A DNA stretch of 64,000 bases. Origin: JAKFEW01 sp036675505. GTDB taxonomy: Bacteria > Cyanobacteriota > Sericytochromatia > S15B-MN24 > JAQBPE01. Positions 43,065-50,845 of this stretch are shown piece by piece. Both the position numbers and the translations under genes were made by a program. The first letter of the stretch is position 1. Each line of letters starts with the position of its first letter. The stretch spans positions 5,723-69,722 of the forward strand of contig JAKFEW010000050.1 of the NCBI GenBank assembly GCA_036675505.1, read 5' to 3'. Under the pieces are notes generated by a model that was given only the letters and a program-made list of their open reading frames with translations, made no database searches and was not told where the DNA came from.

Positions 43065-45398
43065 TCAGAACCCGTCCACGGCCGGCGCATCGGGCCCCGT
43101 CCGGGTGAACGGGCGGTCGGCGTGGGTATCCGTGAACGGCGCCAAGAGGTTGTAGCTCAGGGTCCGCGAGCCCGCCGCAGCCCCGGTGCCGCCGCCGAAC
43201 GCGGCGGACGTGCCGTTGAGCTTGACGACGTCGTAGGTGAAGGTGATCGGCGATGACGGCTCGTCGCCCGGCTGAAAGACGCCGGGCGGTCGCAGCACGA
43301 TCGTCGCGCTGGTCAGGCCGGTGGCCCCGTTCCATCCCACGCCGGAGGTCGTGACGCTCCACCGCGTGCCGTTCGGCTGGACCGCGGTCCCGCTGGTGAA
43401 ATCCGCCTGGCAACCGCTCTTGCGCAAGCCGGTCGGCAGGCCGAGGACGGCGCGCAGGTGGGCGGACGGGGCTGTCGCCAGGATCTCGAGCGTCTTGCCC
43501 GCCCCCTGGTCCACGCGCTCGAGCACGAAGATGCCGCCGGCACGGCTGGCCTTGATCTTCCCGGCCAGGCCATCGGTCGTGTTGATCTGCCCAATCAGGG
43601 TCTCGGCATCGTAGCCAGGCCCGAAGATCTTCACCTGCGGCGCGGTGTTGCCATCGATCTTGAGGTCCAGCACGTCGTTCGTCGACAGCCCGAGCGCCGC
43701 CCCGGCCGCCCGCATGTCGACGGTGCCGGCGAAGCGCGCGGCCGTTGCGGCGGAAGCCACCTCCGTCTTGGTCGCGTCCGTCACCTTGAAGGCCGCACCC
43801 GCCAGCGTGCCGACAGGCCGCAAGGTGAGCACCACCTGGCCCCTCCCATCGGCCGCCACGCCATTGTCCTCGATCACCTTGCCGAACGTGAACGCCGCCT
43901 GGTCGACGCCCGCGACCACCAGCGGCCGGGGCAGGCCCGGCGCGGTCGGTCTCGTGAGGCCCGGCATGGGCATCTCGAGCGCGAGCGCCGTCGGACCGAA
44001 GCTCAGGCCGTTCGCGGCCGTCACCGGCGACTTGAAGTCGACGACGACCGCCAGCTGGCCACCCGCCGGCACCTTGAGCCCGCCCACGCGGAACAGCCCG
44101 GCGCCGTCCGGCCCCTCCAGCGCGACCGCGCCGCCGGCCGCCGTCGCAGCCAGGCCCGTCGCACCCGCCGGCATGCGGCCGACCAGCTCGAGCAGCGGCG
44201 AAACGCGCGGATTGGCGTTCGTGAGCGTGATCGTATAGCGGGCCACGTCGCCCGCCATGAACCGGCCGCCGTTGATCGAATTCGTCGCCTCCGTGACGTC
44301 AGAGATCGCGCTGTCTGGCGCGAAGCCGACGTCTCGGTCGAGATCCGCCGGGGTGTAAACCGTGACGAACGTCGGCGAGGCGTTCGATCGACGCGGTGTC
44401 CGCCCGAACGGGACGACGCGCACCGCGAAGAGGGTGTCCGGCAAGGCCTCGGGCACGCGAAAGGACGCCAACCCCGGCGCGACGGACAAGGGAAGGGCTT
44501 CGAACGTTTCCCCGCCGCTCTCGAGCTCCAGGTGGTATTCGTCGGCCCGCGCGCTGAGGTTGCCGGCCACGATCTCGCCCGTCGCGCCCGGTGCCACGTA
44601 CGTGGCGCCGACGACGTCGGGCATCCCGACGTCCGGGAATTGGAGCGCCTGGACGTTGAGCACGAGGCGTGGCCCGCTGAGCGTGGCCTGCTCCACCGCC
44701 ATCGTCCGGACCGGCACGCCCCCCGGGGTGGTGCCGCTCGCCGAAAATGAGACGATGGGCGGGGCCACGTCGGGCGAGACGTTCAGCAAGGACGCCGCGA
44801 AGAACCCGTCCCGATCGGCGGTGGTGACCACGGCGGCGCCGCGGCCGCCGAGTGCCTGGCCGCACGTGAGGTTCACGGCCGCCCCGCCGAGGGCGGCCCC
44901 GCGGGGGTCGTAGACCACGCCGGTGACGTCGGCATCGAAGCGGCCCGCCTGGCGCAGGCCATACGGCCGCGGCGCGAGCAGCACATGCGCGCGCGGCGTG
45001 CCCACGCCCGGGATCACCACGACCGCGTGGTCGCGCGGCGCGAAGTCCGAATGGGTGACACGGATGGTCTGGGGACCCGGCCGGACATTCGTGAGCGCAT
45101 AACGCCCCTCGGCGTCGCTGCCGACAATGCCTCCGTCCGGCGCCGTCACTTGCGCCCCGGCCAGCGGTCGGAACCCGTCCTGCGCGTGGACCATCACGCG
45201 GCCCGCGACGAGCCCACCGGGTCCGGGTGCCTGCAAGAGCGGCGGACGCGCCGCCGCCGCGCCCTGCGCGATCGCCGGGGCGGTTGGGCGGGCGCCGAAC
45301 GCGCAGCCGCTGGCCAAGGCTGCCAGGCCGGCGAGCGCGCCGACCGCGCGCGTTCGGCCGATCGGCCCCGCCAAATATCGCCCTGAGATGCTCGACAT
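43065..45398 (-). CDS. Large lipoprotein with regulatory-like and conserved-repeat domains (first of three)
   Basis: 777 residues from ATG at 45398; a TTG two codons upstream is possible. Signal peptide with lipobox ASGC. Two CarboxypepD_reg-like units occupy about 60-240 (GRVMVHAQDGFRPLAGAQVTA; TGVVYDPRGAALGGAAVN). The middle (about 340-480) has a DUF11-like repeat region (DVARYTITLTNANPRVSP). A later part (about 580-640, TNDVLDLKIDGNTAPQVKIFG) resembles flagellin-hook-IN/phage-type repeats of surface proteins. No enzyme signature. It heads a three-gene lipoprotein operon of unknown role, likely at the outer surface. Confidence 0.78.
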   Translation of the reverse strand: MSSISGRYLAGPIGRTRAVGALAGLAALASGCAFGARPTAPAIAQGAAAARPPLLQAPGPGGLVAGRVMVHAQDGFRPLAGAQVTAPDGGIVGSDAEGRYALTNVRPGPQTIRVTHSDFAPRDHAVVVIPGVGTPRAHVLLAPRPYGLRQAGRFDADVTGVVYDPRGAALGGAAVNLTCGQALGGRGAAVVTTADRDGFFAASLLNVSPDVAPPIVSFSASGTTPGGVPVRTMAVEQATLSGPRLVLNVQALQFPDVGMPDVVGATYVAPGATGEIVAGNLSARADEYHLELESGGETFEALPLSVAPGLASFRVPEALPDTLFAVRVVPFGRTPRRSNASPTFVTVYTPADLDRDVGFAPDSAISDVTEATNSINGGRFMAGDVARYTITLTNANPRVSPLLELVGRMPAGATGLAATAAGGAVALEGPDGAGLFRVGGLKVPAGGQLAVVVDFKSPVTAANGLSFGPTALALEMPMPGLTRPTAPGLPRPLVVAGVDQAAFTFGKVIEDNGVAADGRGQVVLTLRPVGTLAGAAFKVTDATKTEVASAATAARFAGTVDMRAAGAALGLSTNDVLDLKIDGNTAPQVKIFGPGYDAETLIGQINTTDGLAGKIKASRAGGIFVLERVDQGAGKTLEILATAPSAHLRAVLGLPTGLRKSGCQADFTSGTAVQPNGTRWSVTTSGVGWNGATGLTSATIVLRPPGVFQPGDEPSSPITFTYDVVKLNGTSAAFGGGTGAAAGSRTLSYNLLAPFTDTHADRPFTRTGPDAPAVDGF

Positions 45399-45510
45399 AA
45401 GCAATACAGGCCCCCACCCATGTATGCTTATACGGCAACGAGCGAGAGTTCGAACGCCGAAGCGCGCGAATTAATATCGAAGAAACACAGGAGACGCCTG
45501 GGCTTGGGCG

Positions 45511-45768
45511 TCAGACGGATTCGTTTTCCTTGACCAACCGCACCTGGCAGTTGTTGCAGAGCAACACCTTGCCGCCGAGGTTCGACGGCAGATCGCGGCG
45601 GCGTTGGCACTGGGGACAGGTCCAACGGGTCTTCGGCGCAGCCACTTCGATGGCCGGTTCCTCGCCCTCGTCGTGCTCGCGCCGACCCGCGCCTGCCCAG
45701 GCATGGGCGAGCCAGCCGGCGCAGAACATCGCGACCCCGAAAATGAGCGTAACGACTATGTTTTCCAT
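45511..45768 (-). CDS. Small membrane-anchored zinc-ribbon protein
   Basis: 85 residues. One N-terminal transmembrane helix (about 4-26), an acidic linker and a four-Cys zinc ribbon with C51, C54, C71 and C74 (CPQC...CNNC). The ribbon should be cytoplasmic. AGGGGG lies just upstream of the ATG. Role unknown; it follows rpsI in the same direction and may be read through from the ribosomal cluster despite the hairpin between them. Confidence 0.78.
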   Translation of the reverse strand: MENIVVTLIFGVAMFCAGWLAHAWAGAGRREHDEGEEPAIEVAAPKTRWTCPQCQRRRDLPSNLGGKVLLCNNCQVRLVKENESV

Positions 45769-45786
45769 GGTCGCCCCCTAAAGGAG

Positions 45787-45812
45787 CGACCCCCACCTTG
45801 CGGCAGGGGTCG
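45787..45812 (-). terminator. Possible terminator at the end of the ribosomal cluster
   Basis: Seven-base arms CGACCCC (45787-45793) and GGGGTCG (45806-45812) with a 12-base loop, immediately after rpsI. On the minus strand the stem is followed by CTCCTTTAG, a poor U-tract, so termination may be partial. Confidence 0.45.
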
Positions 45813-45818
45813 TCGTCT

Positions 45819-46220
45819 TTAGCGCTTGGAGAACTGGAAGCGCTTGCGGGCGCGCTTCCGGCCGTACTTCTTACGCTCCTTGGCCCGCGGGTCGCGGGTC
45901 AGGAGGCTCTCCTCGCGGAGCGAGGAACGGAGGTCGGGCTCCATCGTGACCAGCGCGCGCGAGATGCCGAGGCGGATCGCGCCGACCTGGCTGTTCACGC
46001 CACCACCGGAGACGTTCGCGTGGACGTCGAAGCGGCCGACGTTCTTGGTCGCTTCGAAGGGCAGCGCGAGCTCGGGGTAGAGCGTCTTGCGGCCGCCGAT
46101 GTAATCTTCGACGGTGCGCTCGTTGATTTTGATACTACCGGTACCAGGAACCAGGCGCACGCGAGCGATAGCCGTCTTGCGGCGGCCGGTACCCCAATAC
46201 TGGGCGACTTTCTGAGCCAT
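45819..46220 (-). CDS. rpsI: 30S ribosomal protein S9
   Basis: 133 residues. Recognised by YWGTGRRKTAIARVRL, the GGGVNSQVGAIRLGISRAL block and the basic tail KKYGRKRARKRFQFSKR, whose last residues reach the P-site tRNA in the 30S head. Last ribosomal gene of the cluster, 14 bases after rplM as in most bacteria. Confidence 0.98.
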   Translation of the reverse strand: MAQKVAQYWGTGRRKTAIARVRLVPGTGSIKINERTVEDYIGGRKTLYPELALPFEATKNVGRFDVHANVSGGGVNSQVGAIRLGISRALVTMEPDLRSSLREESLLTRDPRAKERKKYGRKRARKRFQFSKR

Positions 46221-46234
46221 CGGTCAGGTGCTCC

Positions 46235-46675
46235 TTACTTCTTCGCAGACAGGTCGTAGGGCTGGGGCTGCTGGGAGGTGTGCGGGTGATCGGGACCTGC
46301 ATACACCTTCAGCTTCTTGATCTGAACGGCGCCCAGCTTGCTGTGCGGAATCATCCCGCGAACGGCCTTCTCGACAGCGGCGGTGGGCTTCGCGCCCATC
46401 AGCTTGGCGAAGTTCGTCTTGCGGAAACCACCCGGCCAACCGGTGTGGTGGATGTATTCCTTGTCCTCGGTCTTCTTGCCCGTGACGACGATCTTGTCCG
46501 CGTTGACGATGATGACGAAGTCACCCGTATCGACGTGGGGGGTGAAGGTCGGCTTGTTCTTTCCCCGGAGGAGGTTGGCGACAACGGTCGCCAGCCGGCC
46601 CAGGGTCTGCCCTTCGGCATCGACGAGGTGCCAGCTACGGGCAACGTCGGCGTCCTTGGCCATATAGGTTTGCAT
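46235..46675 (-). CDS. rplM: 50S ribosomal protein L13
   Basis: 146 residues. SWHLVDAEGQTLGRLA, GDFVIIVNADKIVVTGKK, YIHHTGWPGG and RGMIPHSKLG are the L13 signatures. GGAGA lies 8 bases before the ATG at 46675, which supports this start over the internal ATG four codons later. An early-assembly 50S protein. Confidence 0.98.
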   Translation of the reverse strand: MQTYMAKDADVARSWHLVDAEGQTLGRLATVVANLLRGKNKPTFTPHVDTGDFVIIVNADKIVVTGKKTEDKEYIHHTGWPGGFRKTNFAKLMGAKPTAAVEKAVRGMIPHSKLGAVQIKKLKVYAGPDHPHTSQQPQPYDLSAKK

Positions 46676-46692
46676 TTGGGATATCTCCGAAA

Positions 46693-47487
46693 CTACAAGG
46701 TAGTGGCTTGTGGATCTGACTGGTTCCCGGACCGGGACCAGTCCAGGTGAGGGGGGTAACCGACCGCCACGAACGTGAGTCCGTGGGGAGGTGCTGTAGG
46801 ACCCGATGGCTTCGGCGCTACGCCTCGCCAGGTATCCTGGAACCCTTCGACCGTGAGAGCCCCTCTGCCGACCCGGAGCGCAGTGCCTACCAGGCGCCGC
46901 ACCATATGGTAGAGAAAGTGGCTCGCCGTGATGTCGAAGTGTAAGGTGTCACCCTCCTCAAACAACCGGGCCTGCGATACCGTGCAGATCGGGCTCGTGG
47001 GATCGCTCCCTGTGCTCCCGAAAGCTGAGAAGTCGTGGGTACCCAGAAGCGAGGCCCAAACTTCCTGCATCGCCGCTGTGTTCAGCGGACCCTCGACCCA
47101 ACTCGCGTAACGAGCTTCGAGCGGGGCACGAGGCCCCCGATGTACCACGGAATACCGGTAGGTCCGGCTGATGGCCGAGTGTCGGGCGTGGAAGTCCGGG
47201 GAGGCTTCTTCGGCTCGCCACACGGCGATGTCCCTGGGAAGTACCGAATTCAGCGCCGGAACCCAAGCCCGCTCGGGGAGCAACCTGGGAGTCTGGAAGC
47301 TGATCACCTGCCCGGTGGCGTGGACGCCGGCGTCGGTACGGCCGGCTGACGCGGTTCTCACCCTGGTCTTGAGGACCGTGGCGAGGGCCAATTCCAGGTC
47401 CCTCTGGCCGGTTCGGCCGCTGGGCTGGATTTGCCACCCTTGCAGGTCGGTTCCGTCGTAGCTCACGAGCAAGCGCATCATGTGCAT
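46693..47487 (-). CDS. truA: tRNA pseudouridine(38-40) synthase
   Basis: 264 residues. Forms pseudouridine at positions 38-40 of the tRNA anticodon arm. The catalytic Asp is D52 in SAGRTDAGVHATGQV; SYDGTDLQGWQIQ, FHARHSAISRTYRY and SHFLYHMVRRLVG are the other family blocks. Starts at 47487, 47481 and 47478 are all in frame (MHMMRLL); none has a strong ribosome binding site. It lies between rplQ and rplM, an order shared with cyanobacteria and Firmicutes. Confidence 0.96.
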   Translation of the reverse strand: MHMMRLLVSYDGTDLQGWQIQPSGRTGQRDLELALATVLKTRVRTASAGRTDAGVHATGQVISFQTPRLLPERAWVPALNSVLPRDIAVWRAEEASPDFHARHSAISRTYRYSVVHRGPRAPLEARYASWVEGPLNTAAMQEVWASLLGTHDFSAFGSTGSDPTSPICTVSQARLFEEGDTLHFDITASHFLYHMVRRLVGTALRVGRGALTVEGFQDTWRGVAPKPSGPTAPPHGLTFVAVGYPPHLDWSRSGNQSDPQATTL

Positions 47488-47515
47488 CGGACGACACCGG
47501 TTTCGCTCGAGGGTT

Positions 47516-47869
47516 TTAGACCTCGAGCGAGAGGATCGCCATCGGCGCCGCGTCGCCACGCCGCGGAGCGGTCTTGACGATGCGGACGTAACCGCCGTTG
47601 CGATCCTTGAAGCGCGGACCCACCTCGTCGAAGAGGCGCTTCACGACTTCCTTCTCGTAGATGAAGCCTGCGGCCTGACGGCGCGCGTGGAGGTCACCAC
47701 GCTTCGCGAGCGTGATCATCTCCTCGATGACCGAGATGGCGGCCTTGGCCTTCGCCTCGGTCGTCTCGATCCGGTCGTGCCGTAGGGCAGAGGTCGTCAG
47801 CGCGCGCAGCACGGCCTTCCGCTGGTCAGCGGGGCGGCCAAGCAGGTGACGCTTCTTCTGGTGACGCAT
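47516..47869 (-). CDS. rplQ: 50S ribosomal protein L17
   Basis: 117 residues, the short bacterial length. MRHQKKRHLLGRPADQRKAV and the C-terminal GGYVRIVKTAPRRGDAAPMA are diagnostic. It follows rpoA by 33 bases, its standard place. Confidence 0.98.
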   Translation of the reverse strand: MRHQKKRHLLGRPADQRKAVLRALTTSALRHDRIETTEAKAKAAISVIEEMITLAKRGDLHARRQAAGFIYEKEVVKRLFDEVGPRFKDRNGGYVRIVKTAPRRGDAAPMAILSLEV

Positions 47870-47902
47870 GTCCTGAGTTCCTTTAAAACGAACCTGCGAC
47901 GC

Positions 47903-48877
47903 CTATTCGGCGTGCGCAGCCTCTTCGTCCTTGTCCTTGGCCATCGAGAAGCCGAACGCCTTGAGGCGCTCGATGACTTCGTCGGCCGACTTCTTGCCGA
48001 AGTTCTTGATGTCCATGAGCTCGCGCTCGGTCTTCTTGAGCAGGTCGCCAACGGTGTAGATGTTCGCGCGCTTCAGGCAGTTGTACGCGCGCACCGACAG
48101 CTCGAGCTCTTCGATCGACAGGTCCAGCGGCGAGGCGCCACCGGTCGCAGCGGCTCCCGCGGATTCCTGAGCGGCCAACGCCGACTCGTCGCGCCCCAGG
48201 AGGGCGAACGGGCGAAACTGTTCCATCAGGAGCTCGGCCGCCTTCGAGACGGCCTCTTCGGGCTCGATCGAACCGTTGGTCCACACCTCGAGCAGCAGGC
48301 GGTCGAAGTCGACCGACTGGCCCACGCGGGTGTCTTCCACGGTGTAGTTGACCTTGCGGACCGGCATGAAGATCGAGTCGACCGGCACCACGCCGACGGC
48401 CTGGTGGGGCTTGCGGTTCCGCTCGGCGGGCACGAAGCCCTTGCCGCGCTCGATCTGCAGCTCCATCTCGAGGCTCGCGCCGGCATCCAGCGTGGCGATA
48501 TGCCAGTCGGTGTTGAGGATCTCGACGTCGGGATCGACGACGATATCCGCGGCGGTGACCGGACCTTCGCGGTGGACGCTCAGGTGGGCGGTCTTCGCCT
48601 CGTCGCCGTGAAGCTTCATCACGACGCCCTTGAGGTTCAGCACGATGTCGACCACGTCCTCGGCGATGCCGGGGATGGTCGAGAACTCATGCGGAACGCC
48701 CTCGATGCGGATCGCGGTGATCGCGGCGCCCTCGAGGTCCGACAACAGCACCCGACGAAGGGCGTTGCCCAGCGTGGTGCCGTAGCCGCGCTCGAGAGGC
48801 TCGGCCGCGAACTTCGTGTAGACGAGGCCTTCCTCGGTCTGACGGGTCTCGATGGTTTGAATATTGGGCTTGTCCAT
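47903..48877 (-). CDS. rpoA: DNA-directed RNA polymerase subunit alpha
   Basis: 324 residues. The N-terminal domain has LERGYGTTLGNALRRVLLS and EGVPHEFSTIPGI for dimer and beta/beta' contact. A short Ala/Gly linker (about 236-252) leads to the C-terminal domain (ELELSVRAYNCLKRANI, VGDLLKKTE, NFGKKSADEV) used for UP elements and activators. Its ribosome binding site AAAGGAAG is part of the dispersed repeat copy C just upstream. Confidence 0.98.
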   Translation of the reverse strand: MDKPNIQTIETRQTEEGLVYTKFAAEPLERGYGTTLGNALRRVLLSDLEGAAITAIRIEGVPHEFSTIPGIAEDVVDIVLNLKGVVMKLHGDEAKTAHLSVHREGPVTAADIVVDPDVEILNTDWHIATLDAGASLEMELQIERGKGFVPAERNRKPHQAVGVVPVDSIFMPVRKVNYTVEDTRVGQSVDFDRLLLEVWTNGSIEPEEAVSKAAELLMEQFRPFALLGRDESALAAQESAGAAATGGASPLDLSIEELELSVRAYNCLKRANIYTVGDLLKKTERELMDIKNFGKKSADEVIERLKAFGFSMAKDKDEEAAHAE

Positions 48878-48885
48878 CCGAATCT

Positions 48886-48930
48886 TCCTTTCCAGCCGCC
48901 CCGCCCACCCATTCCACGAAAGGGAATCGG
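48886..48930 (-). repeat. Dispersed GC-rich repeat, copy C (rpoA leader)
   Basis: Diverged copy of the unit at 26894-26959: the plus strand reads TCCTTTCCAGCCGCCCCGCC, then CACCCATTCCACGA, against TCCTTCCAGCCGCCCCACCC and CACCCACCCCACGA in the other copies. On the minus strand it ends GGCTGGAAAGGAAG, 6 bases before the rpoA ATG, so it supplies the ribosome binding site. The ATTCC/GGAAT pair inside it can form a small hairpin. Confidence 0.7.
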
Positions 48931-48981
48931 GTTCCGGACGGGGCGCTTTCTTCCGGCCGCGGGCCGAAACGACGGGCTAAG

Positions 48982-49602
48982 TTACCGCGAGTAGTACTCG
49001 ATGATGTACTGCTCGTTGGCAGGGGTGTCGTTCTCTTCGCGGGTCGGCAGGCTCACAATGGAACCCGTCAGCTTGTCGGCCTCGAAGGCCAGCCAGCTCG
49101 GCACGCGGGGCGCGGTGACGCCCTCGAGCCGCTTCTTGAAGAAGTCGGTCTTCTTCTCGACGACCTTGATCGTCATGCCGGGCTTCACCTGGAAGCTCGG
49201 GATGTCGGTCTTGACGCCGTTGACTTCGAACATGCCGTGACCGACGAACTGGCGCGCCTGCGGGCGGCTGGCAGCCAGACCCAGGCGGTACACCGTGTTG
49301 TCCAGGCGACGCTCCAAGAGCTGGAGCAGGATCTCACCGGTGACGCCGCGCAGGCGGACGGCTTCGGCATAGTAGCGACGGAACTGCTTCTCCAGCACGC
49401 CGTAGACCCGGCGGACCTTCTGCTTCTCGCGGAGACGAATCGCGTACTCCGAAAGCTTCTGGCGGGCCTGGCCATGCTGGCCGGGGCGGTAGGCGCGGCG
49501 GACGATGGCACACTTCGCGCTGTTGCAGCGGTCGCCCTTCAGGAAAAGCTTGATTCCCTCAGCGCGGCAAAGCCGGCACACGGAATCGGTATAACGAGCC
49601 AT
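48982..49602 (-). CDS. rpsD: 30S ribosomal protein S4, zinc-binding form
   Basis: 206 residues. Begins MARYTDSVCRLCRAEG; C9, C12, C26 and C31 form the zinc site of the C+ form. The S4 RNA-binding domain is seen as LERRLDNTVYRLGLAASRPQ. S4 starts 30S assembly and in several bacteria represses its own operon. Here it stays in the alpha operon between rpsK and rpoA. Confidence 0.98.
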   Translation of the reverse strand: MARYTDSVCRLCRAEGIKLFLKGDRCNSAKCAIVRRAYRPGQHGQARQKLSEYAIRLREKQKVRRVYGVLEKQFRRYYAEAVRLRGVTGEILLQLLERRLDNTVYRLGLAASRPQARQFVGHGMFEVNGVKTDIPSFQVKPGMTIKVVEKKTDFFKKRLEGVTAPRVPSWLAFEADKLTGSIVSLPTREENDTPANEQYIIEYYSR

Positions 49603-49631
49603 AAGGCAAATACTCCTTGCAGTTGGCGGGG

Positions 49632-50021
49632 TTAGACGCGCCGGCGCTTGGGCGGGCGGCAGCCGTTGTGCGGGATCGGGGTCACGTCCTTGATGAGCGT
49701 GATCTCGAGGCCGGCGGCCTGCAGCGCACGGATGGCGGTCTCACGACCCGAGCCAGGACCCTTCACCAGCACTTCGACCTGCTGCATGCCGTGCTCACGG
49801 GCGCGCTGCGCGCAGCCGTCGGCCGCCATCTGGGCCGCGAACGGCGTGCCCTTCTTGGCGCCCTTGAATCCGGCGGTACCGGCCGAGCCCCACGAGATCG
49901 TGTTGCCCTGCATGTCGGTGATGCTGACGATGGTGTTGTTGAAAGTCGACGCGATGTGAACGACGCCATTGGCGATGTTCTTGCGCTCGCGGCGCTTCGG
50001 CTTGGCGGTGGGCTTAGCCAC
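49632..50021 (-). CDS. rpsK: 30S ribosomal protein S11
   Basis: 129 residues. GVVHIASTFNNTIVSITD, SAGTAGFKGAKKGTPFAAQ, GPGSGRETAIRALQAAGL and the C-terminal PIPHNGCRPPKRRRV identify S11 of the 30S platform. A 172-base gap with a long hairpin separates it from rpsM. Confidence 0.98.
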   Translation of the reverse strand: MAKPTAKPKRRERKNIANGVVHIASTFNNTIVSITDMQGNTISWGSAGTAGFKGAKKGTPFAAQMAADGCAQRAREHGMQQVEVLVKGPGSGRETAIRALQAAGLEITLIKDVTPIPHNGCRPPKRRRV

Positions 50022-50112
50022 GTGTTGATGACCTCCACGGTACCGGGCGGTATCCGGTGTTTAATCGGACCAGTCCCGGATAAGAATGCAATTACGGGTG
50101 AGTTTGCAAGGA

Positions 50113-50161
50113 GTTGGTGGCGAGACTCCAGGGGCAGCCGTACCACTGGAGGATCACCAAC
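50113..50161 (-). other. Long stem-loop between rpsM and rpsK
   Basis: Nested inverted repeats: GTTGGTG (50113-50119) with CACCAAC (50155-50161), and inside it CTCCAG (50126-50131) with CTGGAG (50146-50151), terminal loop 14 bases. There is no U-tract, so it looks like a structured leader or processing site rather than a terminator. S4-type autoregulation acts near here in other bacteria; a link is inference. Confidence 0.55.
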
Positions 50162-50193
50162 CCGTTCACTTTGCCGAGCTGGCTCGAAGCGAT

Positions 50194-50562
50194 TTACTTC
50201 TTCTTGCCGGCGACGGTCTTCTTCGCACCACGGCGGGTGCGGGCGTTGGTCTTCGTGCGCTGACCGCGCAGAGGAAGGCCGCGGCGGTGGCGGATGCCAC
50301 GGTACGAGCCGATTTCGATGAGTCGTTTGATGTTCATCGCGACTTCGCGCCGCAGATCACCTTCGACCTGGTGGTTCCGGTCGATCTCTTCGCGCAGTCG
50401 GCCGATTTCTTCCTCAGTCAGATCGCGCGTACGGGTGTCCGCGTTGAGACGCGTCCGCAGGACGATCTGCTTGGCCTTGTAAGGACCGATGCCGAAGATG
50501 TAGGTGAGCGCGACCTCGATCCGCTTCTCGCGCGGAAGGTCGACGCCAGCAATGCGGGCCAT
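50194..50562 (-). CDS. rpsM: 30S ribosomal protein S13
   Basis: 122 residues. MARIAGVDLPREKRIEVALT, YIFGIGPYKA, RGIRHRRGLPLRGQRTKTNARTRRG (in pieces) mark S13 of the 30S head. GAGGAA lies about 8 bases upstream of the ATG. Confidence 0.98.
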   Translation of the reverse strand: MARIAGVDLPREKRIEVALTYIFGIGPYKAKQIVLRTRLNADTRTRDLTEEEIGRLREEIDRNHQVEGDLRREVAMNIKRLIEIGSYRGIRHRRGLPLRGQRTKTNARTRRGAKKTVAGKKK

Positions 50563-50594
50563 TGAGTTCGTTCCTCCTGATTTAAGGACTATTT

Positions 50595-50623
50595 AATATC
50601 GCATGTTCGTCAGAATCCCGCAA
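50595..50623 (-). promoter_or_regulatory. Possible internal promoter for rpsM
   Basis: Minus strand TTGCGG (50618-50623), exactly 17 bases, GATATT (50595-50600), directly after the hairpin that follows rpmJ. Transcripts would start about 25 bases before rpsM. Confidence 0.4.
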
Positions 50624-50643
50624 GGGGCGGCGATTTCCGCCCC
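50624..50643 (-). terminator. Hairpin after rpmJ, possible attenuator
   Basis: Seven-base GC arms GGGGCGG (50624-50630) and CCGCCCC (50637-50643) with a 6-base loop, 10 bases after the rpmJ stop. The following TTGCGGGATTCTG has no U-run, so it may pause or protect the transcript rather than end it. Confidence 0.5.
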
Positions 50644-50653
50644 CTGCAGCAGC

Positions 50654-50767
50654 CTAGCCCTGACGCTGCTTGTGCTTGGGGTTCTCGCAAATGACCATCA
50701 CACGGTTGTGACGCTTGATAACGCGGCACTTCTCGCAGATGGGCTTCACCGAGGCACGGACCTTCAT
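50654..50767 (-). CDS. rpmJ: 50S ribosomal protein L36
   Basis: 37 residues, too short for routine ORF calling: MKVRASVKPICEKCRVIKRH and onward to KHKQRQG. C11, C14, C27 and H32 form the zinc site, so this is the zinc-binding (C+) form. AAGGAG precedes the ATG. infA, which normally precedes rpmJ, is missing. Confidence 0.97.
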   Translation of the reverse strand: MKVRASVKPICEKCRVIKRHNRVMVICENPKHKQRQG

Positions 50768-50815
50768 GGACCGACTCCTTCTTTAACTAGCCCCATGTGG
50801 GGGTGGGGAACTTTT

Positions 50816-50845
50816 ATTCTAACCTTAGTGCGGACTTAATCACAA
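50816..50845 (-). promoter_or_regulatory. Probable promoter for the rpmJ-rpsM segment
   Basis: Minus strand TTGTGA (50840-50845, overlapping the map stop codon), 18-base spacer, TAGAAT (50816-50821). Five of six -10 bases match consensus. It sits in the only AT-rich stretch between map and rpmJ. Confidence 0.5.

Noticed and set aside
41785..43413. A 570-codon minus-strand frame spanning two lipoprotein genes
   Set aside because: Only its last 242 codons are real; upstream it crosses a neighbouring gene in the wrong frame, and the ATG at 42429 gives a proper lipoprotein signal.
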